Assembly (NCBI GenBank): GCA_949285425.1
Contig: CASEAJ010000047.1
Coordinates: forward strand, 52,328-116,327
From: an uncultured Porphyromonadaceae bacterium
Lineage (GTDB): Bacteria; Bacteroidota; Bacteroidia; Bacteroidales; Paludibacteraceae
Direction of reading: 5' to 3'
DNA length: 64,000 bases
This document shows, piece after piece, positions 56,005 through 64,000 of the stretch; positions within the stretch are counted from its first letter, which is position 1, and each line of letters begins with the position of its first letter. The notes under the pieces are model-generated. The model saw nothing but the letters and a program-made list of their open reading frames with translations. It had not been told where the DNA came from and searched no databases. Made by a program: the position numbers and the translations under genes.

Positions 56005-56012
56005 TACCTTTG
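56005..56012 (+). promoter_or_regulatory. -7 box TACCTTTG for typA
   Basis: TAnnTTTG 26 bases before the typA ATG, right after the truncated MITE copy. -33 region is T-rich only. Confidence 0.55.
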
Positions 56013-56037
56013 CACCCGTTAAAAAAGATTGTGTAAA

Positions 56038-57837
56038 ATGCAGAAGATTAGGAATATCGCTATTATAGCGCATGTCGACCACGGAAAAACTACGTTGGTT
56101 GATAAAATGTTGCATGCCGGATTGCTCTTTCGCGACAACGAAAACACCGGGGAGTTGATTATGGACAACAACGAACTGGAGCGCGAACGAGGTATAACCA
56201 TTTTGGCCAAAAATGTTTCCATTAACTATAAAGGATATAAGATTAATATTATAGACACTCCGGGGCACGCGGACTTCGGAGGTGAAGTGGAACGTGTGCT
56301 GAATATGGCTGACGGGGTGCTGCTGCTGGTCGATGCATTTGAAGGTCCTATGCCGCAAACGCGCTTTGTGTTGCAGAAGGCTTTGCAGATGGGATTGATT
56401 CCGATTGTGGTGGTGAATAAGGTTGATAAGCCGAATTGCCGTCCCGATGAAGTGAACGAAGCCGTGTTTGATCTTATGTTCAACCTTGATGCTACGGAAG
56501 AGCAGTTGAACTTCCACACTATTTATGGGTCGGCCAAACAGAACTGGATGTCGGAAGACTGGCGGAAGCCGACGGATAATATTCTGCCGTTGCTCGATGC
56601 CATTATTGAATACATTCCCGAACCGGAATATCTGGAAGGAACTCCTCAATTGCTGATTACGTCATTGGATTATTCACCTTATGTGGGACGTATTGCCGTA
56701 GGGCGTGTGCATCGTGGAACTTTGCGTGAAAATATGGATGTCAGTCTGGTAAAACGCGACAAAACCATAATAAAAACCCGAATCAAGGAACTGCATACCT
56801 TTACCGGATTGGGACGTACCAAAACCAGTGAAGTGAAATCGGGTGATATTTGTGCGCTGGTGGGTATCGAAGGGTTTGAAATCGGCGATACGATAGCCGA
56901 TGCGCTCAATCCAGAACCGCTCACCCCTATTGCTATTGATGAACCGACCATGAGCATGGTCTTTACTATCAACGATTCTCCTTTCTTTGGCAGGGAGGGC
57001 AAGTATGTCACCTCGCGTCACATTCATGAACGTCTGATCAGGGAACTGGACAAGAACCTGGCATTGCGTGTGGAAAGAAATCCGGAAACGGATATGTGGC
57101 ATGTGTACGGACGTGGTGTGCTGCATTTGTCGGTACTTATCGAAACCATGCGTCGTGAGGGGTATGAACTTCAGGTGGGGCAGCCACAGGTCATTATCAA
57201 GGAAATTGATGGCGTGCGTTGCGAACCGATAGAACAGCTTACCATCAATTTGCCGGAAGAATGCTCAGGCAAAGTCATTGAACTGGTGGCCGCCCGTAAA
57301 GGGGAAATGCTGAGCATGGAAACGAAAAACGACCGTATTCAATTGGAATTTCTCATACCTTCGCGTGGTATCATTGGTTTGCGTAACAGTGTGCTCACTT
57401 TGTCGGCGGGCGAAGCCATTATGGCTCACCGGTTCTATGAATACCAACCCTACAAGGGCGATATAGAAAAGCGTACCAACGGGTCGCTCATTGCCATGGA
57501 AAGTGGTACGGCTTATGCCTATGCCATTGACAAACTACAGGACCGTGGGCGTTTTTTCATTTTCCCGCAAGATGAAGTATATGCCGGTCAGGTAGTAGGT
57601 GAAAGTTCGAAGGAAGGTGACATTGTGGTGAATGTGACCAAATCGAAAAAACTGACCAATGTGCGTGCTTCAGGCTCGGATGAAAAGGCCCGTATCATAC
57701 CTCCAGTGGTATTTAGTCTGGAAGAAGCTTTGGAATATATCAAAGAAGATGAATATGTGGAAGTGACGCCTACCAAGTTGCGTCTGCGTAAGATTATTTT
57801 GGATGAAAACGAACGCAAACGGGCGGCACGGCGATAG
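56038..57837 (+). CDS. typA: Ribosome-associated GTPase TypA/BipA
   Basis: 599 residues from ATG 56038 (MQKIRNIAIIAHVDHGKTTL); the frame opens three codons earlier at TTG. Translational GTPase that helps 50S assembly, especially in cold or stress. G1 AHVDHGKTT, switch I RGITILAKN, G3 DTPGHADFGGEV, G4 NKVDKP; then domain II, EF-G-like III/V and the BipA-specific C-terminal domain (FIFPQDEVYAGQVVGESSKE, VNVTKSKKLTNVRASGSDEK). Complete. Confidence 0.98.
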   Translation: MQKIRNIAIIAHVDHGKTTLVDKMLHAGLLFRDNENTGELIMDNNELERERGITILAKNVSINYKGYKINIIDTPGHADFGGEVERVLNMADGVLLLVDAFEGPMPQTRFVLQKALQMGLIPIVVVNKVDKPNCRPDEVNEAVFDLMFNLDATEEQLNFHTIYGSAKQNWMSEDWRKPTDNILPLLDAIIEYIPEPEYLEGTPQLLITSLDYSPYVGRIAVGRVHRGTLRENMDVSLVKRDKTIIKTRIKELHTFTGLGRTKTSEVKSGDICALVGIEGFEIGDTIADALNPEPLTPIAIDEPTMSMVFTINDSPFFGREGKYVTSRHIHERLIRELDKNLALRVERNPETDMWHVYGRGVLHLSVLIETMRREGYELQVGQPQVIIKEIDGVRCEPIEQLTINLPEECSGKVIELVAARKGEMLSMETKNDRIQLEFLIPSRGIIGLRNSVLTLSAGEAIMAHRFYEYQPYKGDIEKRTNGSLIAMESGTAYAYAIDKLQDRGRFFIFPQDEVYAGQVVGESSKEGDIVVNVTKSKKLTNVRASGSDEKARIIPPVVFSLEEALEYIKEDEYVEVTPTKLRLRKIILDENERKRAARR

Positions 57838-57862
57838 TTTCCGGTTTTTGGTAAAAGGATGG

Positions 57863-58534
57863 ATGAATTGTGTGTTCATCAAGGCTCTTTTCTCTACAGA
57901 TGGGCATAGTGTGACAGCAAACAGGATTTTTCTGCTGTGTCTGTGTTTGTTGTCGGTTGGAAACATGCAGGCGAAGGTGGGGGTTCGTGTGGGATTGAAT
58001 TTTGCCACGCAGCAATTGAAAAGCGATTATGGTCTTGAAGTGACAGAACTGACCGGTTTCCAGATAGGAGGGGTGTACCAGTATGCTTACATACCTCGCA
58101 GGATAGGAGTCGGTTGCGAGACCGGAGTGCTTTTTACCCAGCGGGGATGCGTGTTTGCTAACGAAGCGGAATTGATAAAAGGGTACAATGAACTGAATTA
58201 TGCAGAACTTCCGTTGAATTTGCGCTTTCTTGCCACTTTCGGACCGGTGGGGGTATATGCCTATGCGGGATTGTACGGTTCTTGTCTGCTTCAGGCCAAG
58301 TCCATACGCGATGGGGAAAGCGAGGATGCCAAATTGCAGTTAGGAACTTTTGAAGAACGGCTTGATTATGGCTATTCCGCCGGAGCCGGCATTGAGGTGC
58401 TGCAACGTTTTCAGTTGGGGGTTAGTTGGAATGATGGATTGAAAGACATTGCCACGGTGTACAAGGATACCGGTTTGAAAGTCACTTCGGCTGAAAACCG
58501 TATGCTTTCGGTCAATCTGCTTCTGCTCTTTTAA
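57863..58534 (+). CDS. Outer-membrane beta-barrel protein (PorT-like)
   Basis: 223 residues from ATG 57863; an in-frame ATG at 57803 lies inside typA. The N-terminus has a hydrophobic signal (RIFLLCLCLLSVGNMQA) preceded by an unusually long n-region. Mature part: VGVRVGLNFATQQLKSDYGL, TGFQIGGVYQYAYIPRRIGV, GCETGVLFTQRGCVF, LPLNLRFLATFGPVGVYAYA, ending SVNLLLLF, as in PF13568-type barrels. 25 bases after typA, possibly cotranscribed. Confidence 0.8.
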   Translation: MNCVFIKALFSTDGHSVTANRIFLLCLCLLSVGNMQAKVGVRVGLNFATQQLKSDYGLEVTELTGFQIGGVYQYAYIPRRIGVGCETGVLFTQRGCVFANEAELIKGYNELNYAELPLNLRFLATFGPVGVYAYAGLYGSCLLQAKSIRDGESEDAKLQLGTFEERLDYGYSAGAGIEVLQRFQLGVSWNDGLKDIATVYKDTGLKVTSAENRMLSVNLLLLF

Positions 58535-58560
58535 GTGGCAGGCAACAAGTGTTTGAGTTG

Positions 58561-58592
58561 ATTGCCGGATATCAATTATTTTTATATCTTTG
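58561..58592 (+). promoter_or_regulatory. Trigger factor promoter
   Basis: ATTG (58561-58564), 20 bases, TATCTTTG (58585-58592). Leader about 45 bases. Confidence 0.6.
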
Positions 58593-58639
58593 CACGCTCG
58601 AATGCAGAAGGTTAGAAATCTGAAATATACATTATAATT

Positions 58640-59995
58640 ATGAACATAGTTAAAAAAGACATCGATCAGAACAACGCGGTGGTGACAATCCGTGTGGAAA
58701 AGGCGGATTATGCAGAAAAAGTAGAGAAGACTTTGCGCGACTATCGCAAGAAAGCGAACATGCCGGGTTTCCGTCCGGGTATGGTGCCCATGAACCTGGT
58801 GAAGAAAATGTATGGTAAAGCAGTACAGGCGGACGAAATAAACAAACTCGTTTCAGAAAACCTGTATAATTATATTCACGACAACAATATCAATATTTTG
58901 GGAGAACCGCTTCCGAATGAAACGGAACAGCCGGAAATTGATTTTGATACACAGGAAGATTTCGACTTTGTATTCGATTTGGCTATAGCACCCGAATTTG
59001 AAGTCAGCCTCAACCAGAAGGACAAGGTTAACTATTACAACATTGCCGTGAGCGATGAAATGATAGATAATCAGGTTAAGTCTTACACCGGTCGTTATGG
59101 CAAATATGTACAGGAAGAAACTGTAGAAGAAAAAGACATGGTGAAGGGCGAACTTTTCGAACTGGATGGAACGGCCGTGAAAGAAGGTGGTGTGCATGTT
59201 GAGGGAGCTATCCTGACTCCGGGATATATGAAAGATGAAGAAACGAAGAATCGTTTTGTCGGTGCGAAAAAAGGCGATGTGATTGTCTTTAACCCGAAAA
59301 AGGCTTTTGAAAATGTAACGGAAGTGTCTTCTTTGTTGAAGATATCGAAGGATGCTGCCGAGTCGTTTGAAGCCGACTGTCAGATAACAGTAGATGGTAT
59401 TACTCGTTATCATGAAGCGGAAGTCAATCAGGAACTGTTTGACAAGGTGTATGGCGAAGGAGTAGTGAAAAGTGAAGATGAATTCCGTGGCAAAATCAAG
59501 GAAAGCATTCAGGAATCTTTGAAAGCCGACAGCGACTACAAGTTTGCTCTCGATGCACGTGACATGTTGGTAAAGAAACTGGAAAAGGCTACTTTCCCCG
59601 ATGCATTCCTGAAACGCTGGTTGCTTTCGGCCAACAAAGATTTGACTGAAGCAAAGTTGGATGAAGACTATTCCAAAATTATAGATGACCTGAAATGGCA
59701 TTTGGTAAAAGATAAATTGATGAAGGCAAACAATGTGAAGGTTGAGCCGGATGAAGTGGAAGCTTATGCAAAGAAAGTGGCACGGGCGCAATTTGCACAA
59801 TATGGCATGGTAGGGGTTGAAGATGACATCTTGGCTAACTACGCAAAAGACATGCTGAAGAAAGACGAAACGGTCAAGAATATTATTGACAAAGTGGCTG
59901 AAGACAAAGTTCTTGCGGCTGTTAAGTCGGCAGTGAAAGTGACTGAAAAAGAAGTGACCGTTGAAGAATTCAACAAGATGTTTGAAACGAAATAA
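58640..59995 (+). CDS. tig: Trigger factor
   Basis: Ribosome-bound chaperone; 451 residues. N-terminal ribosome-binding domain (RKKANMPGFRPGMVPMNLVK with the tail-loop signature), a central PPIase-like region (about 150-240) and a helical C-terminal substrate cradle. The PPIase part is divergent, as usual in Bacteroidetes. First of a quality-control cluster with clpP and clpX, the arrangement common in bacteria, but here each gene has its own promoter. Confidence 0.95.
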   Translation: MNIVKKDIDQNNAVVTIRVEKADYAEKVEKTLRDYRKKANMPGFRPGMVPMNLVKKMYGKAVQADEINKLVSENLYNYIHDNNINILGEPLPNETEQPEIDFDTQEDFDFVFDLAIAPEFEVSLNQKDKVNYYNIAVSDEMIDNQVKSYTGRYGKYVQEETVEEKDMVKGELFELDGTAVKEGGVHVEGAILTPGYMKDEETKNRFVGAKKGDVIVFNPKKAFENVTEVSSLLKISKDAAESFEADCQITVDGITRYHEAEVNQELFDKVYGEGVVKSEDEFRGKIKESIQESLKADSDYKFALDARDMLVKKLEKATFPDAFLKRWLLSANKDLTEAKLDEDYSKIIDDLKWHLVKDKLMKANNVKVEPDEVEAYAKKVARAQFAQYGMVGVEDDILANYAKDMLKKDETVKNIIDKVAEDKVLAAVKSAVKVTEKEVTVEEFNKMFETK

Positions 59996-60024
59996 AAGTC
60001 GTAGCTGACAATCGGAAATTGACG

Positions 60025-60058
60025 GAAGGCACAAGGGAATGTTTCTTTTGTGCCTTTC
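60025..60058 (+). terminator. Terminator of tig
   Basis: AAGGCACAA and TTGTGCCTT with T-rich end. Confidence 0.75.
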
Positions 60059-60086
60059 TTGTTGCATATTTTCTGAGTTTTCTCTT

Positions 60087-60117
60087 TTTGTCCCTTCGTG
60101 TAAAAACTTTATCTTTG
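60087..60117 (+). promoter_or_regulatory. clpP promoter
   Basis: TTTG (60087-60090), exactly 19 bases, TATCTTTG (60110-60117): the textbook Bacteroides promoter. Leader about 60 bases. Confidence 0.85.
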
Positions 60118-60183
60118 TGTTGTCCTTTGCTTTGGTTTTTGTGAAGAACGGGAAATGAAATTATAAATTAATCAGATAAGAAT

Positions 60184-60858
60184 ATGGACAATAATGAATT
60201 TCGTAAATATGCGGTGAAGCATTTGGGGATGAACGGTCTTACGCTTGATCGCTATGCAAGGATTACAAGCGGCTACATAACCCCGAACATTATGGAGGAA
60301 CGTCAGTTGAATGTCGCCCAAATGGATGTGTTTTCGCGTTTGATGATGGACCGCATTATCTTTCTTGGTACACAGGTTGACAGCGATGTGGCCAACATCA
60401 TAGAGGCTCAGTTGCTTTTCTTGAACCAGGCCGATCCTACGAGGGACATTTCTATTTATATTAACTCGCCCGGCGGTTCGGTGTATGATGGTCTGGGCAT
60501 TTACGATACCATGCAGTTCATCGAATCCGATGTTTCTACCATCTGTACGGGCATGGCAGCATCAATGGCGGCGGTGTTGCTGGTGGCGGGTGAAAAAGGA
60601 AAACGTTCGGCCTTGAAACATTCGCGGGTAATGATTCATCAGCCCATGGGAGGCGTGCAAGGACAGGCTTCGGATATAGAAATCACGGCACGTGAAATAC
60701 AGAAACTGAAAAATGAACTTTACACCATTATTTCCGATCATTCGGGTAAACCGTTTGAACAGGTGGCAAAAGATTCCGACCGTGATTATTGGATGACTTC
60801 GCAGGAAGCCATGGAATATGGAATGATAGATCGGATATTAGTTCGGGATAAACATTGA
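60184..60858 (+). CDS. clpP: ClpP protease subunit
   Basis: Proteolytic core of ClpXP/ClpAP; 224 residues. Catalytic triad visible: Ser in TGMAASMAAVLLVAGEKG, His in VMIHQPMGGVQGQ, Asp in the DRDYWMTSQEA region. The N-terminal 25 residues are longer than in E. coli, as in other Bacteroidetes. Forms tetradecamers in the cytosol and works with ClpX encoded next. Confidence 0.97.
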   Translation: MDNNEFRKYAVKHLGMNGLTLDRYARITSGYITPNIMEERQLNVAQMDVFSRLMMDRIIFLGTQVDSDVANIIEAQLLFLNQADPTRDISIYINSPGGSVYDGLGIYDTMQFIESDVSTICTGMAASMAAVLLVAGEKGKRSALKHSRVMIHQPMGGVQGQASDIEITAREIQKLKNELYTIISDHSGKPFEQVAKDSDRDYWMTSQEAMEYGMIDRILVRDKH

Positions 60859-60886
60859 TGGTTCGTACTGTATTGACAGAGATAGA

Positions 60887-60920
60887 TAAAGACAGGTTTG
60901 TGCCTGTCTTTATTTTTTAT
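60887..60920 (+). terminator. Terminator of clpP
   Basis: TAAAGACAGG, TTTGTG loop, CCTGTCTTTA, then TTTTTT. Perfect 10-bp stem; the clpX -7 box follows 12 bases later. Confidence 0.85.
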
Positions 60921-60931
60921 AATTTTCTTCG

Positions 60932-60939
60932 TACCTTTG
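60932..60939 (+). promoter_or_regulatory. -7 box TACCTTTG for clpX
   Basis: TAnnTTTG 34 bases before the clpX start; its -33 region overlaps the clpP terminator stem. Confidence 0.55.
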
Positions 60940-60973
60940 CAGCCTTGAATAATGATATGGAACAAAGCAGTAT

Positions 60974-62206
60974 ATGGCTAAAAAAATAAATACATGCAGT
61001 TTTTGTGGCCGTCCTGAGTCTCAGATTGAGTTCTTCATTATGGGTATGGATGGGGTGCAGATATGTAATGAGTGTGCCTTGCAGGCTGCCGAAATTGTAA
61101 AGGAAAATACGGTTGCGGCGAGCCGTCATGATAGTTTTGACCGCAACGAGATACCGAAACCGGCTGAAATAAAGGAGTATCTTGATCAATATGTCATTGG
61201 ACAGGACGAGGCCAAGAAGCATTTGTCGGTAGCGGTCTACAACCATTATAAGCGGTTGATGCAAGTGCGGACGGATGATGATGTAGAGATAGAAAAATCA
61301 AACATCATTATGGTAGGATACACTGGCACGGGGAAAACCCTCTTGGCACGTACTATAGCCAAGAAACTGCATGTGCCATTCACCATTGTCGACGCTACGG
61401 TTCTGACCGAGGCTGGTTATGTGGGCGAAGACATAGAAAGCATTCTCACCCGTTTGCTACAGGTGGCTGACTACAATGTGCAGGAGGCTGAACGGGGCAT
61501 TGTGTTTATTGATGAGATAGACAAAATTGCCCGTAAGGGCGATAATCCGAGCATTACGCGCGACGTGAGTGGAGAAGGGGTGCAGCAAGGATTGCTGAAA
61601 CTGTTGGAAGGATCGGTTGTCAATGTACCGCCACAGGGTGGACGAAAGCATCCTGAACAAAAATTGATACCCGTTAATACGCAGAATATTCTCTTTATCT
61701 GTGGAGGAGCGTTTGATGGAATTGAAAAGAAAATAGCCTCACGTCTTAATACGCGTACGGTGGGATATGGAGCCATTGCCAATGCAGAGAAAATAGACAA
61801 AAACAACATGTTGCAATATATAGCTCCGCAGGATTTGAAAGCTTTTGGACTGATTCCGGAAATTATCGGACGATTGCCAGTGCTGACCTATCTTGAACCG
61901 TTGGACCGGGCAGCGCTCCGCCGTATATTGACCGAGCCGAAGAACTCCATTATCAAACAATATGTCAAGCTCTTTAAAATGGATGATGTTGATTTGGTAT
62001 TTAACGAAGATGTTCTTGATTATATTGTCGATAAGGCAATTGAATACAAATTGGGTGCTCGTGGACTCCGTTCTATCACGGAGATGATTATGACCGACAA
62101 AATGTATGAGACTCCTTCGAAGAAAGTGAAAAAAGTCACCATAACATTGGCTTACGCTCAGTCCAAACTGGAAAAGGCTAATATCAATCGCTTGAAAAGT
62201 GTGTAA
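60974..62206 (+). CDS. clpX: ClpX unfoldase ATPase
   Basis: 410 residues. N-terminal C4 zinc-binding domain (CSFCGRPESQ ... CNECALQAAE), AAA+ module with Walker A GYTGTGKTLLART, Walker B GIVFIDEIDKIARK, the pore loop after GYVGEDIES, sensor 2 GARGLRSI. Contains the ClpP-docking IGF-like loop only in divergent form around 'ICGGAFDGIEKKI'. Feeds substrates to ClpP. Confidence 0.97.
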   Translation: MAKKINTCSFCGRPESQIEFFIMGMDGVQICNECALQAAEIVKENTVAASRHDSFDRNEIPKPAEIKEYLDQYVIGQDEAKKHLSVAVYNHYKRLMQVRTDDDVEIEKSNIIMVGYTGTGKTLLARTIAKKLHVPFTIVDATVLTEAGYVGEDIESILTRLLQVADYNVQEAERGIVFIDEIDKIARKGDNPSITRDVSGEGVQQGLLKLLEGSVVNVPPQGGRKHPEQKLIPVNTQNILFICGGAFDGIEKKIASRLNTRTVGYGAIANAEKIDKNNMLQYIAPQDLKAFGLIPEIIGRLPVLTYLEPLDRAALRRILTEPKNSIIKQYVKLFKMDDVDLVFNEDVLDYIVDKAIEYKLGARGLRSITEMIMTDKMYETPSKKVKKVTITLAYAQSKLEKANINRLKSV

Positions 62207-62276
62207 ATGTGAAATCGTTTCCGTTCCTCCACATTGGTTTTTCAAGGGGTGGAGAAAAACTTGAAAACAAACAGAT

Positions 62277-63596
62277 ATGGGAAATATAGTAGCAATTGTA
62301 GGACGCCCGAATGTGGGTAAATCAACCTTTTTCAACCGGCTTACTAAAAGCCGCAGGGCCATTGTGAATGAAGAAGCCGGCACTACGCGCGACCGTCAGT
62401 ATGGTAAAAGCGAATGGAACGGGCGTGAGTTTTCGGTTATTGATACTGGAGGTTGGGTGGTCAATTCGACCGATGTGTTTGAAGATGAAATCAAGCGACA
62501 GGTTATGTTGGCCATTGAGGAAGCAGATGTTATCATGTTCCTTGTCGACATTCAGGGAGGAGTAACCGATTTGGATATTGAAGTCGCACAAATACTTCGT
62601 CGTAGTACCAAACCGGTGATGCTTGTGTGCAACAAGTCCGATACGTTTGACTTGCAATATCAGGCGGCCGAATTCTATAAATTGGGTTTGGACGAACCTT
62701 TCATCATTTCGGCCATTAACGGATTGGGTACGGGTGACTTGCTCGATGAACTAGTAGCGCGTTTCCCGGTGGATGAAGCAGAAGAAGATGCTGATTTGGA
62801 GGAATTGCCACGTTTGGCTGTCGTAGGACGTCCGAATGCAGGTAAGTCATCTTTTATCAATGCTTTGATAGGAGAGGACCGTACCATAGTTACCGACATA
62901 GCCGGTACTACGCGCGATTCTATTTACATGCGTTTTAACAAGTTCAATTATGACTTCTATTTGGTTGACACGGCCGGTATCCGCAAGAAAGCAAAGGTAA
63001 ACGAGGATTTGGAATATTATTCGGTGGTGCGTTCCATTCGTGCCATAGAACATTCGGATGTGTGTATCTTGATGCTTGATGCGACCCGCGGTCTTGAAAG
63101 TCAGGACCTGAACATATTTTCACTTATTCAGAAGAACAAGAAAGGACTTGTCGTTTGTGTCAACAAATGGGACCTCGTAGAAAACAAGACTTCTACTGAC
63201 ATTAAAGCGTGGGAAAAATCCATTCGTGAACGTTTGTCGCCTTTTGTTGACTTCCCTATAATATTTGCTTCGGCACTGACCAAACAGCGAGTGTTGAAGG
63301 TATTGGAGATGGCTGCAAGGGTCTATGAAAACAAACGACGCAAGGTGCCAACTGCCAAACTCAACGAATATCTTCTCCCTATTATTGGTGCCTATCCGCC
63401 TCCAGCGTTGAAGGGAAAATATATCAAGATAAAATATGTTACGCAGTTGCCCAACACACAGGTTCCAACATTTGTGTTCTTTGCCAATTTGCCACAGTAT
63501 GTTAAGGAGCCCTACCGGCGTTTTCTGGAGAACAAAATACGTTCGAAATGGGATTTTCATGGCACTCCTGTTCAAATTTTTATTCGTAATAAATGA
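62277..63596 (+). CDS. der: Ribosome-assembly GTPase Der (EngA)
   Basis: 439 residues with two GTPase domains in tandem: [14 protein letters not shown] / [13 protein letters not shown] / DTGGW first, [14 protein letters not shown] / [12 protein letters not shown] / [10 protein letters not shown] second, and a KH-like C-terminal domain. Needed for 50S maturation. Starts 70 bases after clpX without an evident TAnnTTTG box, so read-through from clpX is likely. Good terminator downstream. Confidence 0.98.
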   Translation: MGNIVAIVGRPNVGKSTFFNRLTKSRRAIVNEEAGTTRDRQYGKSEWNGREFSVIDTGGWVVNSTDVFEDEIKRQVMLAIEEADVIMFLVDIQGGVTDLDIEVAQILRRSTKPVMLVCNKSDTFDLQYQAAEFYKLGLDEPFIISAINGLGTGDLLDELVARFPVDEAEEDADLEELPRLAVVGRPNAGKSSFINALIGEDRTIVTDIAGTTRDSIYMRFNKFNYDFYLVDTAGIRKKAKVNEDLEYYSVVRSIRAIEHSDVCILMLDATRGLESQDLNIFSLIQKNKKGLVVCVNKWDLVENKTSTDIKAWEKSIRERLSPFVDFPIIFASALTKQRVLKVLEMAARVYENKRRKVPTAKLNEYLLPIIGAYPPPALKGKYIKIKYVTQLPNTQVPTFVFFANLPQYVKEPYRRFLENKIRSKWDFHGTPVQIFIRNK

Positions 63597-63627
63597 CACC
63601 GCTCCTTATGGGAAAGGTTGGTGGATG

Positions 63628-63656
63628 AGCGGTCCGGATTCCGGACCGCTTTTTTG
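63628..63656 (+). terminator. Terminator of der
   Basis: AGCGGTCCGG, ATT loop, CCGGACCGCT, TTTTTT. Confidence 0.9.
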
Positions 63657-63683
63657 TTTCAAATAATTGTAATCAGGAGAATA

Positions 63684-63890
63684 CGTGAATTCGGTATAAG
63701 GATAAAATAATTTATTGTATATTAGTGGTATAACGACAACTATCTGTTGTATGGTGATATATTCCTGTGAATGCAGATTGAGAAAAATCACCTGAAACCT
63801 GACACTTGGCCGGGAACAAGTTCCGGGAAAAGGGGAATGTCATCGGCCCGTCTTCATGATGTCGTGTGTTTATGCTGTCAATGTCTTTTT
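63684..63890. mobile_element. MITE-like element M, inverted partial copy 3
   Basis: Starts CGTGAATTCGGTATAAGG and aligns, in inverse orientation, with the right two thirds of the element at 25354-25668 (landmarks ATATTCCTGTGAATG, CTTCATGATGTCGTGTGTTT). Where copies 1 and 2 carry 22-bp palindromes, this copy has TTGACTC-CTAAA-GAGTCAA (63901-63919). Confidence 0.7.
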
Positions 63891-63923
63891 TTAAAAAAGG
63901 TTGACTCCTAAAGAGTCAAAAGC

Positions 63924-64000
63924 ATGAAACAAAAAGATTATGAACAGTCACAGCGTAGTCTGTGTGAAATTTCGGAGATTTACCGGAAAGTCACCTTGGA
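63924..64000 (+). CDS. Partial ORF of unknown function at window end
   Basis: ATG at 63924 opens 25 codons to the window edge: MKQKDYEQSQRSLCEISEIY, then RKVTL. Not recognised. The hairpin TTGACTC/GAGTCAA ends 4 bases before the ATG. Because it lies directly beyond an element-M end, it could be a gene carried by a longer version of the element, or an unrelated gene beside it. Confidence 0.4.
   Translation, partial: MKQKDYEQSQRSLCEISEIYRKVTL

Overview
The window reads as chromosomal DNA from a member of the Bacteroidales (Bacteroidaceae/Prevotellaceae-like). Reasons: most transcription units begin with the Bacteroidetes sigma-ABfr promoter (TTTG, 18-21 bases, then TAnnTTTG), Shine-Dalgarno sites are almost absent, SecA is about 1100 residues long, and lineage-typical families are present (DUF1573, DUF2851, DUF4199, HU-HIG, a Bacteroides-type porin, a sodium-pumping methylmalonyl-CoA decarboxylase). 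A sorting-domain-like tail in one protein hints at a type IX secretion system. I do not name a species.

Layout. 1-5 kb (minus strand): porin (cut by the window edge), lgt, secA. 5.5-15.9 kb: a GT4 glycosyltransferase, cardiolipin synthase, a GH105-like hydrolase, fabD, aspS, a HEAT-like protein, an aminotransferase and a LolC/E-type permease. 15.9-16.8 kb is a gene-free repeat block. 16.8-21.6 kb: an HU-like protein, an outer-membrane barrel, dapA, a DUF6913-like protein and ligA. The stretch from aspS to ligA is visibly GC-rich. 21.9-25.3 kb: two coupled DUF1573 proteins, meaB and an orphan DNA methyltransferase. 25.7-32.9 kb (minus): Ig-like lipoprotein, DUF2851, GT2, DUF4199, then a MurU-like nucleotidyltransferase and a kinase-RapZ fusion that together look like cell-wall (MurNAc) recycling.

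33.0-43.9 kb is an accessory island around a 2112-residue SpvB/Rhs toxin-like protein with its own small membrane immunity candidate. Downstream lie three orphan 'toxin tip plus immunity' cassettes, each tip starting at a copy of one ~150-bp repeat. Upstream, the rhs promoter and leader are duplicated and drive a second, mosaic copy of one immunity gene.

44.4-48.8 kb: the methylmalonyl-CoA epimerase/decarboxylase operon, which with meaB belongs to the succinate-propionate pathway. 49-55.6 kb: an [FeFe]-hydrogenase-like protein, YbaN, a membrane-NUDIX fusion, ribE and a RelA/SpoT homologue. 56-63.6 kb: typA, a barrel protein, tig, clpP, clpX, der. A partial ORF runs off the end.

The non-coding DNA is unusually structured. 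I see a 315-bp MITE-like element with a 9-bp target duplication (one full and two partial copies), a 198-bp element with 20-bp terminal inverted repeats that supplies a stop codon to one gene and a -33 promoter box to another, and several intergenic arrays with different sequences but the same 22-bp pitch and a short palindromic core. The 22-bp arrays and the Rhs cassette island are the two things most worth following up.
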